64,000 nt of DNA from Gordonia sp. KTR9 (GTDB taxonomy: Bacteria; Actinomycetota; Actinomycetes; Mycobacteriales; Mycobacteriaceae). Of the stretch, positions 18,363-26,577 are shown one piece after another. Made by a program: the position numbers and the translations under genes. The stretch spans positions 1,674,001-1,738,000 of the forward strand of contig NC_018581.1 in the NCBI RefSeq assembly GCF_000143885.2, read 5' to 3'. The notes under the pieces were generated by a model. It was not told the DNA's origin and ran no database searches. It was given only the letters and a program-made list of their open reading frames with translations. Numbering within the stretch: the first letter of the stretch is position 1; the number at the start of each line of letters is the position of its first letter.

Positions 18363-19306
18363 CCGTCGTCGGAGCCGTGGACTGCGGCACCAACTCGATA
18401 CGGCTGCTCGTGGCGAAGCCGGGTCCCGACGGGCGTCTGATCGACCTCCATCGTGAGATGCGGGTCGTCCGACTGGGTTACGGGGTGGATGCGACGGGAC
18501 GATTCGCCGCGGAATCCATCGAGCGGACGCGGATCGCGCTGAGCGACTACGTCGACACGATGGAGTCGCTCGGCGTCGAGAAGGTTCGGATGGTCGCGAC
18601 GTCGGCCACCCGCGACGCGTCCAACCGCGACGAGTTCTTCGCCATGACCGCCGATCTGCTCGGCTGCGTGTCCGAGGGTGCGATCGCCGAGGTCATCACC
18701 GGCGACGAGGAGGCGCGGCTGTCGTTCCGCGGCGCCGTCGGTGAATTGGATTCGGCGGACGGGCCCTTCGTGGTCACCGACCTCGGCGGCGGATCGACGG
18801 AGGTGGTCCTCGGAGATTCCGACGGCGTGACCGCCGCGTATTCGGCCGACATCGGATGTGTCCGTCTGACCGAGCGGGCGTTGCCCTCGGACCCGCCGAC
18901 CCCGGCGGAACTGGCCGCCGCGACCGAGTTCGCACGCGCACGCCTTGCCGAGGCGTTCGCCGCGGTGCCGGTGGAGTCGGCCCGCACCTGGGTCGGCGTC
19001 GCCGGGACGATGACGACCCTCGCCGCGCTCGGTGCCGGTCTGCCCGAATACGACTCCGAGAAGATTCACCTGTCGACGATCTCGCTACCCGAACTCGACC
19101 GGGTCTGTCGAAACGTGATCGGCATGACACGTGCCGACCGCGCGGCCCTGGGGCCGATGCACCCCGGCCGCGTCGACGTGATCGGCGGGGGAGCCGTGGT
19201 CACCCTCGAACTCGCGAGAGTCCTGTCCGAGCGGGCCGGTATCACCGGGCTGGTCGTGAGCGAACACGACATTCTCGACGGGATCGCGTTGGGAATCCTC
19301 GACTGA
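18359..19306 (+). CDS. ppx: Exopolyphosphatase / pppGpp phosphohydrolase (Ppx/GppA family)
   Basis: 315 residues. The ASKHA ATPase-fold phosphate-binding motifs are visible: VGAVDCGTNSIRLLV at the start, ATSATRDASNRDEF, ITGDEEARLSFRGAV, VVTDLGGGSTEVVLG and the C-terminal DVIGGGAVV. It is the short, two-domain actinobacterial form (as Rv1026), which lacks the C-terminal HD extension of E. coli Ppx. It degrades polyphosphate. The ATG overlaps the DUF501 stop. Confidence 0.93.
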   Translation: MTVVGAVDCGTNSIRLLVAKPGPDGRLIDLHREMRVVRLGYGVDATGRFAAESIERTRIALSDYVDTMESLGVEKVRMVATSATRDASNRDEFFAMTADLLGCVSEGAIAEVITGDEEARLSFRGAVGELDSADGPFVVTDLGGGSTEVVLGDSDGVTAAYSADIGCVRLTERALPSDPPTPAELAAATEFARARLAEAFAAVPVESARTWVGVAGTMTTLAALGAGLPEYDSEKIHLSTISLPELDRVCRNVIGMTRADRAALGPMHPGRVDVIGGGAVVTLELARVLSERAGITGLVVSEHDILDGIALGILD

Positions 19307-19323
19307 GGGTCCGGTGATCCGGT

Positions 19324-19329
19324 TACCAT
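19324..19329 (+). promoter_or_regulatory. Putative -10 box for the DUF1059 gene
   Basis: TACCAT ends seven bases before the ATG at 19337, the spacing of leaderless actinobacterial promoters. It supports that start over the ATG at 19328, which would lie inside the box. Confidence 0.4.
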
Positions 19330-19336
19330 GCGACAC

Positions 19337-19513
19337 ATGGCATATAACCTGCGGTGCCCCTGCGGCGAGTCCATCACGGCCCTCGAGGCCGACTTCGTGC
19401 CGGCTGTCCAGGCCCACCTTGCGGCCGAACACCCCGGGCGCGACTACAGCGAGACAGAGATCATGATGATGGCGATGACGGTTCCGGACCGCTCGGTGAA
19501 GTCCGACGGCTGA
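19337..19513 (+). CDS. DUF1059 small protein
   Basis: 58 residues: MAYNLRCPCGESITALEADF then VQAHLAAEHPGRDYS. The Cys-x-Cys and His residues (RCPCG, AHLAAEH) look like a small zinc-binding unit, as in the DUF1059 family. Family members usually begin MAYxLRC, which agrees with this start; the in-frame ATG nine bases upstream would add MRH. The function is not known. Confidence 0.75.
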   Translation: MAYNLRCPCGESITALEADFVPAVQAHLAAEHPGRDYSETEIMMMAMTVPDRSVKSDG

Positions 19514-19523
19514 ATCGACCACT

Positions 19524-19585
19524 TTCACGACTGACGGCCGTGCCCACCACCTCGTGCGGTGGTGGGCACGGCCGTTGGTCGTGAA
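19524..19585. terminator. Strong bidirectional terminator
   Basis: A perfect 18-bp inverted repeat (19534-19551 with 19558-19575, six-base loop) is flanked by a further TTCACGA/TCGTGAA pair (19524-19530, 19579-19585). It lies between the convergent DUF1059 and DUF4395 genes and can fold identically on either strand. Confidence 0.85.
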
Positions 19586-19594
19586 TGGGCGGCG

Positions 19595-20092
19595 CTAGAC
19601 GGCGGCCGGGGTGCGCAGCGAGATGTTGTTGCACGCCTCGCACACCGACTCCGGGATGACGCCCCGGCGCTGCAGGAATCCGAAGATCGTGCACCCCAGG
19701 CAGAAACCGAAGACGGACTCCAGGGTCGCGGCCGCGATCAGCACGCCTGTGGTGATCTGCGCGGCCAGCCCGAAGCCGAGCAGGCTGAGTACGAACGCGG
19801 TCCCGCTCACAACGAGTCCGATGGTCTGCGCGAACCGCTTGGGCGGGCCGGGTACCAGCTTCTCTTTCCGGATGATCTTCGGCACGAGGAAACGCACCGA
19901 GAGCTGCCCGAACGGGGACAGCGTGGGTCCCGATGCCACACGCAGGACGAAGCCGAGGGCCAGGATCCCGTAGAGCACGGGGGTGTCCACCGAGACCGCG
20001 ACGATCGCGAGGGCGACGACGAGTCCCGCGGTGGCGCGCGCGGCGTAGTCGTTGACCGGGTTCGGGAACGTGAGAACAGAGCGCACCGACAT
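19595..20092 (-). CDS. DUF4395 family membrane protein
   Basis: 165 residues with four hydrophobic segments: AGLVVALAIVAVSV, LYGILALGFVLRVA, IGLVVSGTAFVLSLLGFGL and a Cys-containing FGFCLGCTIFGFL, ending in a conserved CEACN. The FPNPVNDYAAR start and the GFCLGC motif fit DUF4395, a family often found beside thiosulfate sulfurtransferases or thioredoxins. No such partner is adjacent here. GGAGG lies about ten bases before the ATG at 20092. Confidence 0.75.
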   Translation of the reverse strand: MSVRSVLTFPNPVNDYAARATAGLVVALAIVAVSVDTPVLYGILALGFVLRVASGPTLSPFGQLSVRFLVPKIIRKEKLVPGPPKRFAQTIGLVVSGTAFVLSLLGFGLAAQITTGVLIAAATLESVFGFCLGCTIFGFLQRRGVIPESVCEACNNISLRTPAAV

Positions 20093-20207
20093 CGGGCAGA
20101 CAACCTCCGAGAGAGCAGGGACAACCGCGACCAACCTACGTGCGGTTGTCGTCGTAGGCAACGATTGTGCCCAGCGTGATCCGATGGGGCCGGTCAGGGC
20201 CCTGGCG

Positions 20208-20708
20208 TCAGGACCCTGCGGTCGGGTCCATTCGCGGTTCCGAGGCCGCGATGGTGCGCGGATCATCGGCGTCCGGCACGTCCTTGTCGGTCTCGCCGCC
20301 GTCGGAGGCGAGTTCGGCCTCGCGGGAGACCTCGCCCTCCTGGTCGATCCCGGCCTGTTCGCCGACGTCAATGCGGTCGGGGAGTTCGTCCATGTCCACT
20401 CCGGTCACCTCTCTCGCCTGTTCGGATTCGGCAAATGGATCTGTTTCGTCGACCTCGGTGGATGCGTCCGCGAACTCGGCATCGATGATGCCGAAGGTCT
20501 CCGCCGACCCCGCGTCGGCCTTGGCCTTGCGGGCGGCCTCACGCATCTCGAACCCGTCGGTCACGATCTCACCGATCTCCCGGGTCACGCCCGCGACGGC
20601 GCCGGTGATGATCGTCGCGATCCGGCCGACGTGAGTGGCCGTGGATTCGATCAATTCCTGGAACAGATCCTTGTTGCGTTCGATGCTGTCGACCATCGTC
20701 TCGGGCAT
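20208..20708 (-). CDS. Hypothetical acidic cytoplasmic protein
   Basis: 166 residues, not recognised. A helical N-terminal half (DSIERNKDLFQELIESTATHVGRIATIITGAVAGVTREIGEIVTDGFEMREAA) is followed by a strongly acidic, probably disordered tail rich in Asp, Glu and Ala. There are no membrane segments or signal peptide. The first half recalls short helical actinobacterial proteins of unknown role. The start is uncertain between 20708 (AGGGG immediately upstream) and 20696. Confidence 0.6.
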   Translation of the reverse strand: MPETMVDSIERNKDLFQELIESTATHVGRIATIITGAVAGVTREIGEIVTDGFEMREAARKAKADAGSAETFGIIDAEFADASTEVDETDPFAESEQAREVTGVDMDELPDRIDVGEQAGIDQEGEVSREAELASDGGETDKDVPDADDPRTIAASEPRMDPTAGS

Positions 20709-20740
20709 CCCCTTTTGAGTCGGTTGTGGACTTACGACTG

Positions 20741-20779
20741 GATCGGTGTGCCCCGAGACTACCCCGGGGCACACCGATC
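20741..20779 (-). terminator. Terminator hairpin of the desaturase operon
   Basis: A 14-bp perfect inverted repeat, 20741-20754 with 20766-20779 and an 11-base loop, begins about 20 bp beyond the desaturase stop codon on the minus strand. No U-tract follows, as is common in high-GC actinobacteria. Confidence 0.7.
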
Positions 20780-20800
20780 AAACCGTCTCAGAACTGTTCG

Positions 20801-22012
20801 TCAGGCGACGGCACCGGGCTTCTCGCGCTCGACGATCACGGTCAGATCGTCGTCGTCGCGTGTCATCCAGTTGGGCAGTGAGAGCTTGGCGATCTTCTTC
20901 CACGTGGACGCGAGCTGATGACTGAACGACCCGGTGTTGTACGGCAGGCCGTAGCGTTCACAGATCTCGCGTACCTCGGCCGACATCTCCGGGTAGCGGC
21001 TCGCCGGGATGTCCGGGTAGAGGTGGTGTTCGATCTGATGAGACAGATTGCCGCTCATGATGTGGAACAACGGACTTCCGGTGATGTTCGCCGACCCGAG
21101 CATCTGCCGCAGGTACCACTGGCCGCGGGTCTCGTTCTGGCATTCCTCGGACGTGAAAGTCTGAGCGCCGGTGGGGAAGTGGCCGCAGAAGATGATCGAG
21201 TACGTCCAGACGTTGCGCACCAGGTTGGCGGTGGCGTTGCCGATCAGCGTGGGGACGAACAGCGGCCCGGTGAGCGCCGGGAACACGACGTAGTCCTTCA
21301 GGACCTGGCGACCGGCCTTGCGCCACATCCCCTTCACGAGTCCCTTGATGTCGCTCCACTTGCGCTTGCCCTGGATGACGTTCTCGGCCTCGAGGTCATG
21401 GAGCATGACGCCCCACTCGAACAGCAGCATGAGGGCCGTCGCATAGCCGAGGTTGCCCAGGTAGTAGGGATTCCACTTCTGGTCGCGAGCCATCCGGAGG
21501 ATGCCGTAGCCGATGTCGCGGTCCTCGCCGAGGATGTTCGTGAACGTGTGGTGCAGGTAGTTGTGGCTGTGCTTCCACTGGTCGGCCGGACACACGGTGT
21601 CCCACTCGAATTCGCGGGAGTTGTAGGTGTCCTCGCGCATCCAGTCGTACTGGCCGTGCATGACGTTGTGGCCGATCTCCATGTTGTCGAGGATCTTCGA
21701 CACCGAGAGGGCGCCCACGGCGGCGATCCACGCCGGCGGAAAGAACCCGAGATACATGAGCGCGCGACCGCCGATCTCGAAGCCGCGCTGGGCACGGATC
21801 ACCGAGTAGAGGTAATCGCGGTCCTTCTGGCCGAGGTCGGCGACGACGCGGGCACGGAGTTCGTCGAGGTCGCGTCCCAGCGACTCGACCTGCTCGTAGG
21901 ACAGGATGACGGTGTTGGGGTCCTGCGCGGCGTCGTGGACGGTGGCCTCCCGCAGCGCGGGCAGCTCGTCGGGGATCGTGGTCTCGATGTCACGGCTGAT
22001 GTCGATGGTCAT
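20801..22012 (-). CDS. Membrane fatty acid desaturase (DesA3-like acyl-CoA desaturase)
   Basis: 403 residues. The three His boxes are intact: HNVMH at 115-119, HSHNYLHH at 148-155 and HQIEHH near 324, giving the eight-His di-iron site of integral-membrane desaturases. The DesA3 (Rv3229c) family makes oleic acid from stearoyl-CoA using electrons from a dedicated reductase, and that reductase gene lies just upstream in the same operon, as in M. tuberculosis (Rv3230c). AGGAGG lies seven bases before the ATG. Probably regulated by the divergent TetR protein through the palindrome at 23227. Confidence 0.93.
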   Translation of the reverse strand: MTIDISRDIETTIPDELPALREATVHDAAQDPNTVILSYEQVESLGRDLDELRARVVADLGQKDRDYLYSVIRAQRGFEIGGRALMYLGFFPPAWIAAVGALSVSKILDNMEIGHNVMHGQYDWMREDTYNSREFEWDTVCPADQWKHSHNYLHHTFTNILGEDRDIGYGILRMARDQKWNPYYLGNLGYATALMLLFEWGVMLHDLEAENVIQGKRKWSDIKGLVKGMWRKAGRQVLKDYVVFPALTGPLFVPTLIGNATANLVRNVWTYSIIFCGHFPTGAQTFTSEECQNETRGQWYLRQMLGSANITGSPLFHIMSGNLSHQIEHHLYPDIPASRYPEMSAEVREICERYGLPYNTGSFSHQLASTWKKIAKLSLPNWMTRDDDDLTVIVEREKPGAVA

Positions 22013-22079
22013 TGCAGTGCCTCCTGTCGGAGAGGAGATGTGGCTGGGAAAAGTGGATGTCGATGCCGGCTCGCGGACG

Positions 22080-23201
22080 TCAGATGTCGATGTCGACGGA
22101 ACCGACCGGGGCGTTGATGCACAACTGGATCTGGGTGTCGGACTCGTCGTCGATCTCGCCGGTCAGTACGTTGCGGGTGCAACCCGACTTCTTCGTCGCG
22201 GTGCAGGAGAAGCAGATGCCCATCCGGCACCCGGAGTCGGGCGTGAGTCCGGCGGCCTCGGCCTGGTCGAGGATGGGACGGCCGTCGTTGGTCGCCGCCG
22301 CCCCCGACGAGGAGAACGTGATCTCGCCCTCGACGGAGTCCGGGTCGACCTTCGGAACGACCGGGGCGAACGCCTCACTGTGCAGCGGTTGCGTGATGGC
22401 GAGGTCGGCGTGAGCTCGTGCGACCTCGTCCATCAGTGCGGCCGGGCCGCAGACGAACACGTCCGCGTCGGACAGTCCGGGGATCCCGTCGAGGTGCCCC
22501 GCGGTGAAGTGTCCGTCGGCCTCGTCACGGGTGTGGTGCAGGCGGAGGTCGAACCGGGGATGGGCTGCTGCCAGCTCCTGCAGTGCGTCCCGGTAGGCGA
22601 CGTCGGACGGGGTGCGCGCGTAGTGCACGAACGTGATCGGTCCGGCGTACTGTCGGGAGACGAGTGTTCTGGCCATCGAGAGTACAGGTGTAATCCCACT
22701 GCCGCCGCTGACGAAGACCGCCGATGTCGGATCGGTCTCCGGGAGCAGGAAGTCGCCGCTCGCGGCGGACAGGCCGACGACGTCCCCGGCGCGGGCGTGC
22801 TCGCGCAGGTGGGTGGACACGAAACCGTCGTCGTGGGCGGTGATCGTCAGTTCGATCTCGCCGTCCGGACCCGCGGCCGCATTGGCCGGCGAGAAACAGC
22901 GGGTATGTCGGACGCCGTCGATGACGACCTTGAGCTGCACGAACTGGCCGGCTTCGTGGCCTTGCCACTGCCGTGTCGGGCGGATGGTGAGACGTACGGT
23001 GCGCGACGTCGGACGCTCGACACGGGTGATCTCGCCCCGCAGGTCGCGCCAGGTGATCATCGGGTCGAGCAGTTCGAGGTAGCGGTCGACCGGATGCGGC
23101 GACAGCGCTGCCTCGACGATCGAACCGACCAGACGGCTCCATCGGCCAGGTGCGGCGCCGGAGTCGGAGCGGGTCAGCTCCTGGGGTGTGCGGATGCTCA
23201 T
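22080..23201 (-). CDS. Ferredoxin reductase with 2Fe-2S domain, desaturase partner (Rv3230c-like)
   Basis: 373 residues. An FAD-binding domain (RCFSPANA) and NAD(P)H-binding domain (VFVSGGSGITPVLSM, VFVCGPAALMDEVAR) are followed by a C-terminal plant-type 2Fe-2S domain with Cys in the C-x4-C-x2-C pattern (GCRMGICFSC) and a distal Cys in IQLCINAP. In M. tuberculosis this class (Rv3230c) passes electrons from NADPH to DesA3. It precedes the desaturase by 67 bp in the same operon. Confidence 0.93.
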   Translation of the reverse strand: MSIRTPQELTRSDSGAAPGRWSRLVGSIVEAALSPHPVDRYLELLDPMITWRDLRGEITRVERPTSRTVRLTIRPTRQWQGHEAGQFVQLKVVIDGVRHTRCFSPANAAAGPDGEIELTITAHDDGFVSTHLREHARAGDVVGLSAASGDFLLPETDPTSAVFVSGGSGITPVLSMARTLVSRQYAGPITFVHYARTPSDVAYRDALQELAAAHPRFDLRLHHTRDEADGHFTAGHLDGIPGLSDADVFVCGPAALMDEVARAHADLAITQPLHSEAFAPVVPKVDPDSVEGEITFSSSGAAATNDGRPILDQAEAAGLTPDSGCRMGICFSCTATKKSGCTRNVLTGEIDDESDTQIQLCINAPVGSVDIDI

Positions 23202-23226
23202 GGGCTGGGCTCCGTTCGATGTATTT

Positions 23227-23246
23227 CGGTGTACATGTGTACACCG
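23227..23246. promoter_or_regulatory. Palindromic operator, probably for the TetR regulator at 23362
   Basis: The 20-bp sequence CGGTGTACATGTGTACACCG has perfect 9-bp arms with a two-base centre. It lies 26 bp upstream of the reductase start and 116 bp before the divergent TetR gene, which is where a repressor of the desaturase operon would bind. Confidence 0.75.
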
Positions 23247-23348
23247 ATAAGTGTGTCACGGGGCCACGGGTGGTCGTCAAGTGCTCGGTCATGTGACTGC
23301 CATCACGACACCTCTCGGCCGGTTCGGGTCGGCGATCGACGCGACGCA

Positions 23349-23354
23349 TAGACT
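23349..23354 (+). promoter_or_regulatory. -10 box of the TetR gene
   Basis: TAGACT ends seven bases before the GTG at 23362, so the mRNA would be leaderless or nearly so. This supports the chosen start. Confidence 0.5.
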
Positions 23355-23361
23355 CGGGTGC

Positions 23362-24024
23362 GTGACACGCACGCGAGAGTCGGGACGGCGCGACGCGCAG
23401 ACGCGTGCGGACCGCAAGAACCAGACGCGCCAGGCGCTGCTGGACACCACGCGGTCACTTGTCGGTGAGCGCAGCTTCGGCAGCATCAGCCTCCGCGAGG
23501 TCGCCCGCGGTGCCGGAATCGTGCCGACCGCCTTCTATCGCCACTTCGCGTCGATGGAGGATCTCGGGGTCACCGTCGTCGAGGACTCGATGCGCGTCCT
23601 GCGCAGGGCGCTGCGCGACGGGCGACGCGACCTGGCGGCGCGCGAGGCCCTCCCGACCGCGCAGAACTCGCTGGCCATCTTGCTGCGACACGTTCGCGAG
23701 AACGAATCGCAGTTCCGGTTCCTGGTGCGTGAACAGCACGGCGGTATCGCCGAGATCCGTCGTGCCATCGACACCGAACTCCGGTTGTTCTCCAAAGAAC
23801 TCGCGATCGATCTCGCCCGCCTGCCCGACCTGGCGCGGTGGCAGCCCGACGACCTCGAACTCGCGGCCGAACTGATCGTGACCATCATGCTCACCGCGGT
23901 GGCCGATCTGCTCGACGGTGAGTACCGCGGTCGTGGCGCCGAACAGGAGATCGTCGAGCGGACCGAGCGCCAGCTGGTGATGGTGTTCCTCGGTATGGGC
24001 CAGTGGCGCCCGTCGTCGGAGTGA
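23362..24024 (+). CDS. TetR-family regulator, probable repressor of the desaturase operon
   Basis: 220 residues. The HTH is clear: RQALLDTTRSLVGERSFGSISLREVARGAGIVPTAFYRHF. The C-terminal part carries FRFLVREQHGG, seen in regulators of unsaturated fatty acid synthesis. It is divergent from the desaturase/reductase operon with a perfect palindrome between them; an acyl-CoA-sensing role like Pseudomonas DesT is likely but inferred. The start is GTG at 23362, placed by a TAGACT box. Confidence 0.85.
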   Translation: MTRTRESGRRDAQTRADRKNQTRQALLDTTRSLVGERSFGSISLREVARGAGIVPTAFYRHFASMEDLGVTVVEDSMRVLRRALRDGRRDLAAREALPTAQNSLAILLRHVRENESQFRFLVREQHGGIAEIRRAIDTELRLFSKELAIDLARLPDLARWQPDDLELAAELIVTIMLTAVADLLDGEYRGRGAEQEIVERTERQLVMVFLGMGQWRPSSE

Positions 24025-24146
24025 GCTGCGGGGTCTGACCAGCGGCGCACCGGCCTCGTAGCTCTCGGGACCGGCGGTTGTCGAGTTGCCCTCAGGGCGA
24101 TTTCAACTGTGGTCCGTCGTCGTGATGGTGCCCGACACTGGGCCGA

Positions 24147-24176
24147 GACACCGCCGGCAGTCCTGGTGGCGGTGTC
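24147..24176 (+). promoter_or_regulatory. Leader hairpin upstream of ssuD
   Basis: A perfect 9-bp inverted repeat GACACCGCC/GGCGGTGTC with a 12-base loop lies about 40 bp before the ssuD start. It may be an attenuator or an operator. No known riboswitch consensus was recognised in the 193-bp leader. Confidence 0.35.
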
Positions 24177-24217
24177 GTGCTCGCGTCATGCTGCCCCGAC
24201 CGAAAGGTGCCCTCGCG

Positions 24218-25396
24218 GTGTCTCTGCATTTCCACTGGTTCCTGCCCACCTACGGCGACTCGCGCAACCTGATCGCCGGCGGACACGGCAGCCAGATGAC
24301 AGGGGACCGCCCGGCCGATCTGAGGTACCTCAAGCAGCTCGCCGGCGCCGCCGAGGCCAACGGCTTCGAGGCCGTCCTGACGCCGGCCGGTCTCTGGTGT
24401 GAGGACGCGTGGCTGACCACGGCGGCGTTGATCGACGCCACCGAGAGCCTCAAGTTCCTGGTGGCGTTCCGTCCCGGACTCATCTCGCCGACGCTGGCGG
24501 CGCAGATGGCCGCCACGTTCCAATGGCATTCGCAGGGCCGCCTGCTGGTCAACGTGGTGACCGGCGGCGAGTCGAGTGAGCAGCGCGCCTTCGGTGACTT
24601 CCTGGCGAAGAACGCGCGGTACGAGCGCTGCGACGAATACCTCGAGATCATCCGCCGGCTCTGGACCGAGGAAGAACCCGTCGACGTCGTGGGCAAGTAT
24701 CTGCGCGTCGAAGGCGCGCAGCTCGGACGACGCCCCGACCCGACTCCCGAGATCTTCTTCGGGGGATCGTCGCCGGCCGCCGGTGATGTCGCTGCCAAGC
24801 ACGCCGACACCTACCTCACCTGGGGTGAGCGTCCGGAGGCGGTCGCCGAGAAGATCGCCTGGGTCAACGGCCTCGCCGCCGCGCAGGGGCGGGAACTCTC
24901 GCACGGCATCCGATTCCACGTGATCGCACGCGAGACGTCCGAACAGGCCTGGGCCGAGGCGGCTCGTCTGCTCGGCGCGCTCGACCCCGCACAGGTCGCC
25001 GCCGCCCAACAGAATCTGGCGCGTTCGGAGTCCGAGGGGCAGCGACGCATGTCCGAACTGCACGGCCGGGGAGCCGGTTTCGCCGACGACGACGATCCGC
25101 GCTCGCTGGAGATCCACCCCGGCGTGTGGGCCGGGGTCGGACTGGTCCGAGGCGGCGCCGGTACCGCTCTGGTCGGTTCGTACGACGAGGTGGCCGCACT
25201 CATCGGCGAGTACGCCGCGCTCGGGCTCGATCACTTCATCCTGTCGGGCTACCCGCATCTCGAGGAGGCCTACCACTTCGGCGAAGGTGTCCGGCCCGCT
25301 CTCGCCCGGCTCGGGCTGCTCGACCCGGCCTCGGCCGGCCCGTCCGAGGCCGTGCGCACCGCGTTCCTGCCGCGCCTGCAGGCCGCATCGTCCTGA
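24218..25396 (+). CDS. ssuD: FMNH2-dependent alkanesulfonate monooxygenase
   Basis: 392 residues. Close family match to SsuD: FHWFLPTYGDSR, LTPAGLWCEDAW, LKFLVAFRPGLISPT, LLVNVVTGG, ERYERCDEYLE-type segment, IFFGGSSPAA, LTWGERPEAV, WAGVGLVRGGAGTALVG and LSGYPHLEEAYHFGE. It is a TIM-barrel luciferase-like enzyme that releases sulfite from alkanesulfonates with FMNH2 from a separate reductase; none is next to it. The start is GTG (SLHFHWF follows), with GAAAGG ten bases before. First gene of an SsuD-SfnG-SfnB cluster for sulfur starvation. Confidence 0.93.
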   Translation: MSLHFHWFLPTYGDSRNLIAGGHGSQMTGDRPADLRYLKQLAGAAEANGFEAVLTPAGLWCEDAWLTTAALIDATESLKFLVAFRPGLISPTLAAQMAATFQWHSQGRLLVNVVTGGESSEQRAFGDFLAKNARYERCDEYLEIIRRLWTEEEPVDVVGKYLRVEGAQLGRRPDPTPEIFFGGSSPAAGDVAAKHADTYLTWGERPEAVAEKIAWVNGLAAAQGRELSHGIRFHVIARETSEQAWAEAARLLGALDPAQVAAAQQNLARSESEGQRRMSELHGRGAGFADDDDPRSLEIHPGVWAGVGLVRGGAGTALVGSYDEVAALIGEYAALGLDHFILSGYPHLEEAYHFGEGVRPALARLGLLDPASAGPSEAVRTAFLPRLQAASS

Positions 25397-25449
25397 ACGA
25401 CAAACCTTTTCGTCCCTAGTCACGTCACCGACACCTCGCGGAGGTAGTT

Positions 25450-26577
25450 ATGTCCACCGAGTCCATCGCGGACCAGATCAAGTTCGCCTACTGGGTGCCC
25501 AACGTCAGCGGCGGTCTGGTCACCAGCACCATCGAGCAGCGCACCGGCTGGGACTACGACTACAACGTCAAACTCGCACAGACCGCCGAGAACAACGGTT
25601 TCGAGTACGCGCTGTCGCAGGTGCGGTACGAGGCGAGCTACGGAGCCGAGTACCAGCACGAGTCCACGAGTTTCAGCCTTGCGCTCCTGCTCGCCACGCA
25701 GCGGCTGAAGGTGATCGCCGCGGTGCACCCGGGTCTCTGGCATCCGGCCGTCCTGGCCAAGCTCGGCGCGACCGCCGACCATCTGTCCAAGGGCCGCTTC
25801 GCGATCAACGTCGTCAGCGGTTGGTTCAAGGACGAGTTCACCCACCTCGGCGAGCCGTGGCTCGAGCACGACGAACGGTACCGGCGCAGCGGTGAGTTCC
25901 TCGAGGTCATCCGCAAGATCTGGACCGAGGACGAGGTCGACTACCGCGGAGACTTCTACCGGATCCACGACTTCACGCTGAAGCCCAAGCCGCTCAACAC
26001 ACCTGAGCGTCCGAACCCGGAGCTGTTCCAGGGCGGCAACTCCTCTGCCGCCCGTAACAACGGCGGACGCTATGCGGACTGGTACTTCTCCAACGGCAAG
26101 GACTTCGACGGCGTCACCGAACAACTCGACGACCTCCGCGCTGTCGCACGCGCTCACGAGCGCGAGGTGAAGTTCGGGCTCAACGGCTTCATCATCGCGC
26201 GTGACACCGAGAAGGAGGCCCGCGACACCCTGCGCGAGATCGTCGAGAAGGCGAATCGTCCGGCGGTCGAGGGTTTCCGGGACGCTGTACAGCAGGCGGG
26301 CAACTCCACCGGCGACAAGAAGGGCATGTGGGCAGACTCGTCGTTCGAGGACCTCGTGCAGTACAACGACGGCTTCCGCACCCAGCTGATCGGTACCCCG
26401 GAACAGGTGGCCGAGCGCATCGTCGCCTACAAACGTCTGGGCGTCGACCTCATCCTGGGCGGCTTCCTGCACTTCCAGGAGGAGATCGAGTACTTCGGCG
26501 AGAAAGTCCTTCCCCTGGTCCGTGAGATCGAGGGTGCCCAGAGCGACACTGCCCAGGCCCCTGCGGGAGTGGCGTGA
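25450..26577 (+). CDS. sfnG: FMNH2-dependent dimethylsulfone monooxygenase
   Basis: 375 residues. IKFAYWVPNVSGGLVTSTIEQRT, FEYALSQVRYEASYGAEYQHES, LKVIAAVHPGLWHP, NVVSGWFKDEF, GEPWLEHDERYRRS and FYRIHDFTLKPKPL match SfnG closely. In Pseudomonas SfnG converts dimethylsulfone to methanesulfinate, which feeds the alkanesulfonate route. GGAGG lies six bases before the ATG. The next gene overlaps its stop by four bases. Confidence 0.93.
   Translation: MSTESIADQIKFAYWVPNVSGGLVTSTIEQRTGWDYDYNVKLAQTAENNGFEYALSQVRYEASYGAEYQHESTSFSLALLLATQRLKVIAAVHPGLWHPAVLAKLGATADHLSKGRFAINVVSGWFKDEFTHLGEPWLEHDERYRRSGEFLEVIRKIWTEDEVDYRGDFYRIHDFTLKPKPLNTPERPNPELFQGGNSSAARNNGGRYADWYFSNGKDFDGVTEQLDDLRAVARAHEREVKFGLNGFIIARDTEKEARDTLREIVEKANRPAVEGFRDAVQQAGNSTGDKKGMWADSSFEDLVQYNDGFRTQLIGTPEQVAERIVAYKRLGVDLILGGFLHFQEEIEYFGEKVLPLVREIEGAQSDTAQAPAGVA

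Noticed and set aside
24025..24217. SAM or FMN riboswitch before ssuD
   Set aside because: No conserved core sequence of a known riboswitch class was found; only a short hairpin is present.
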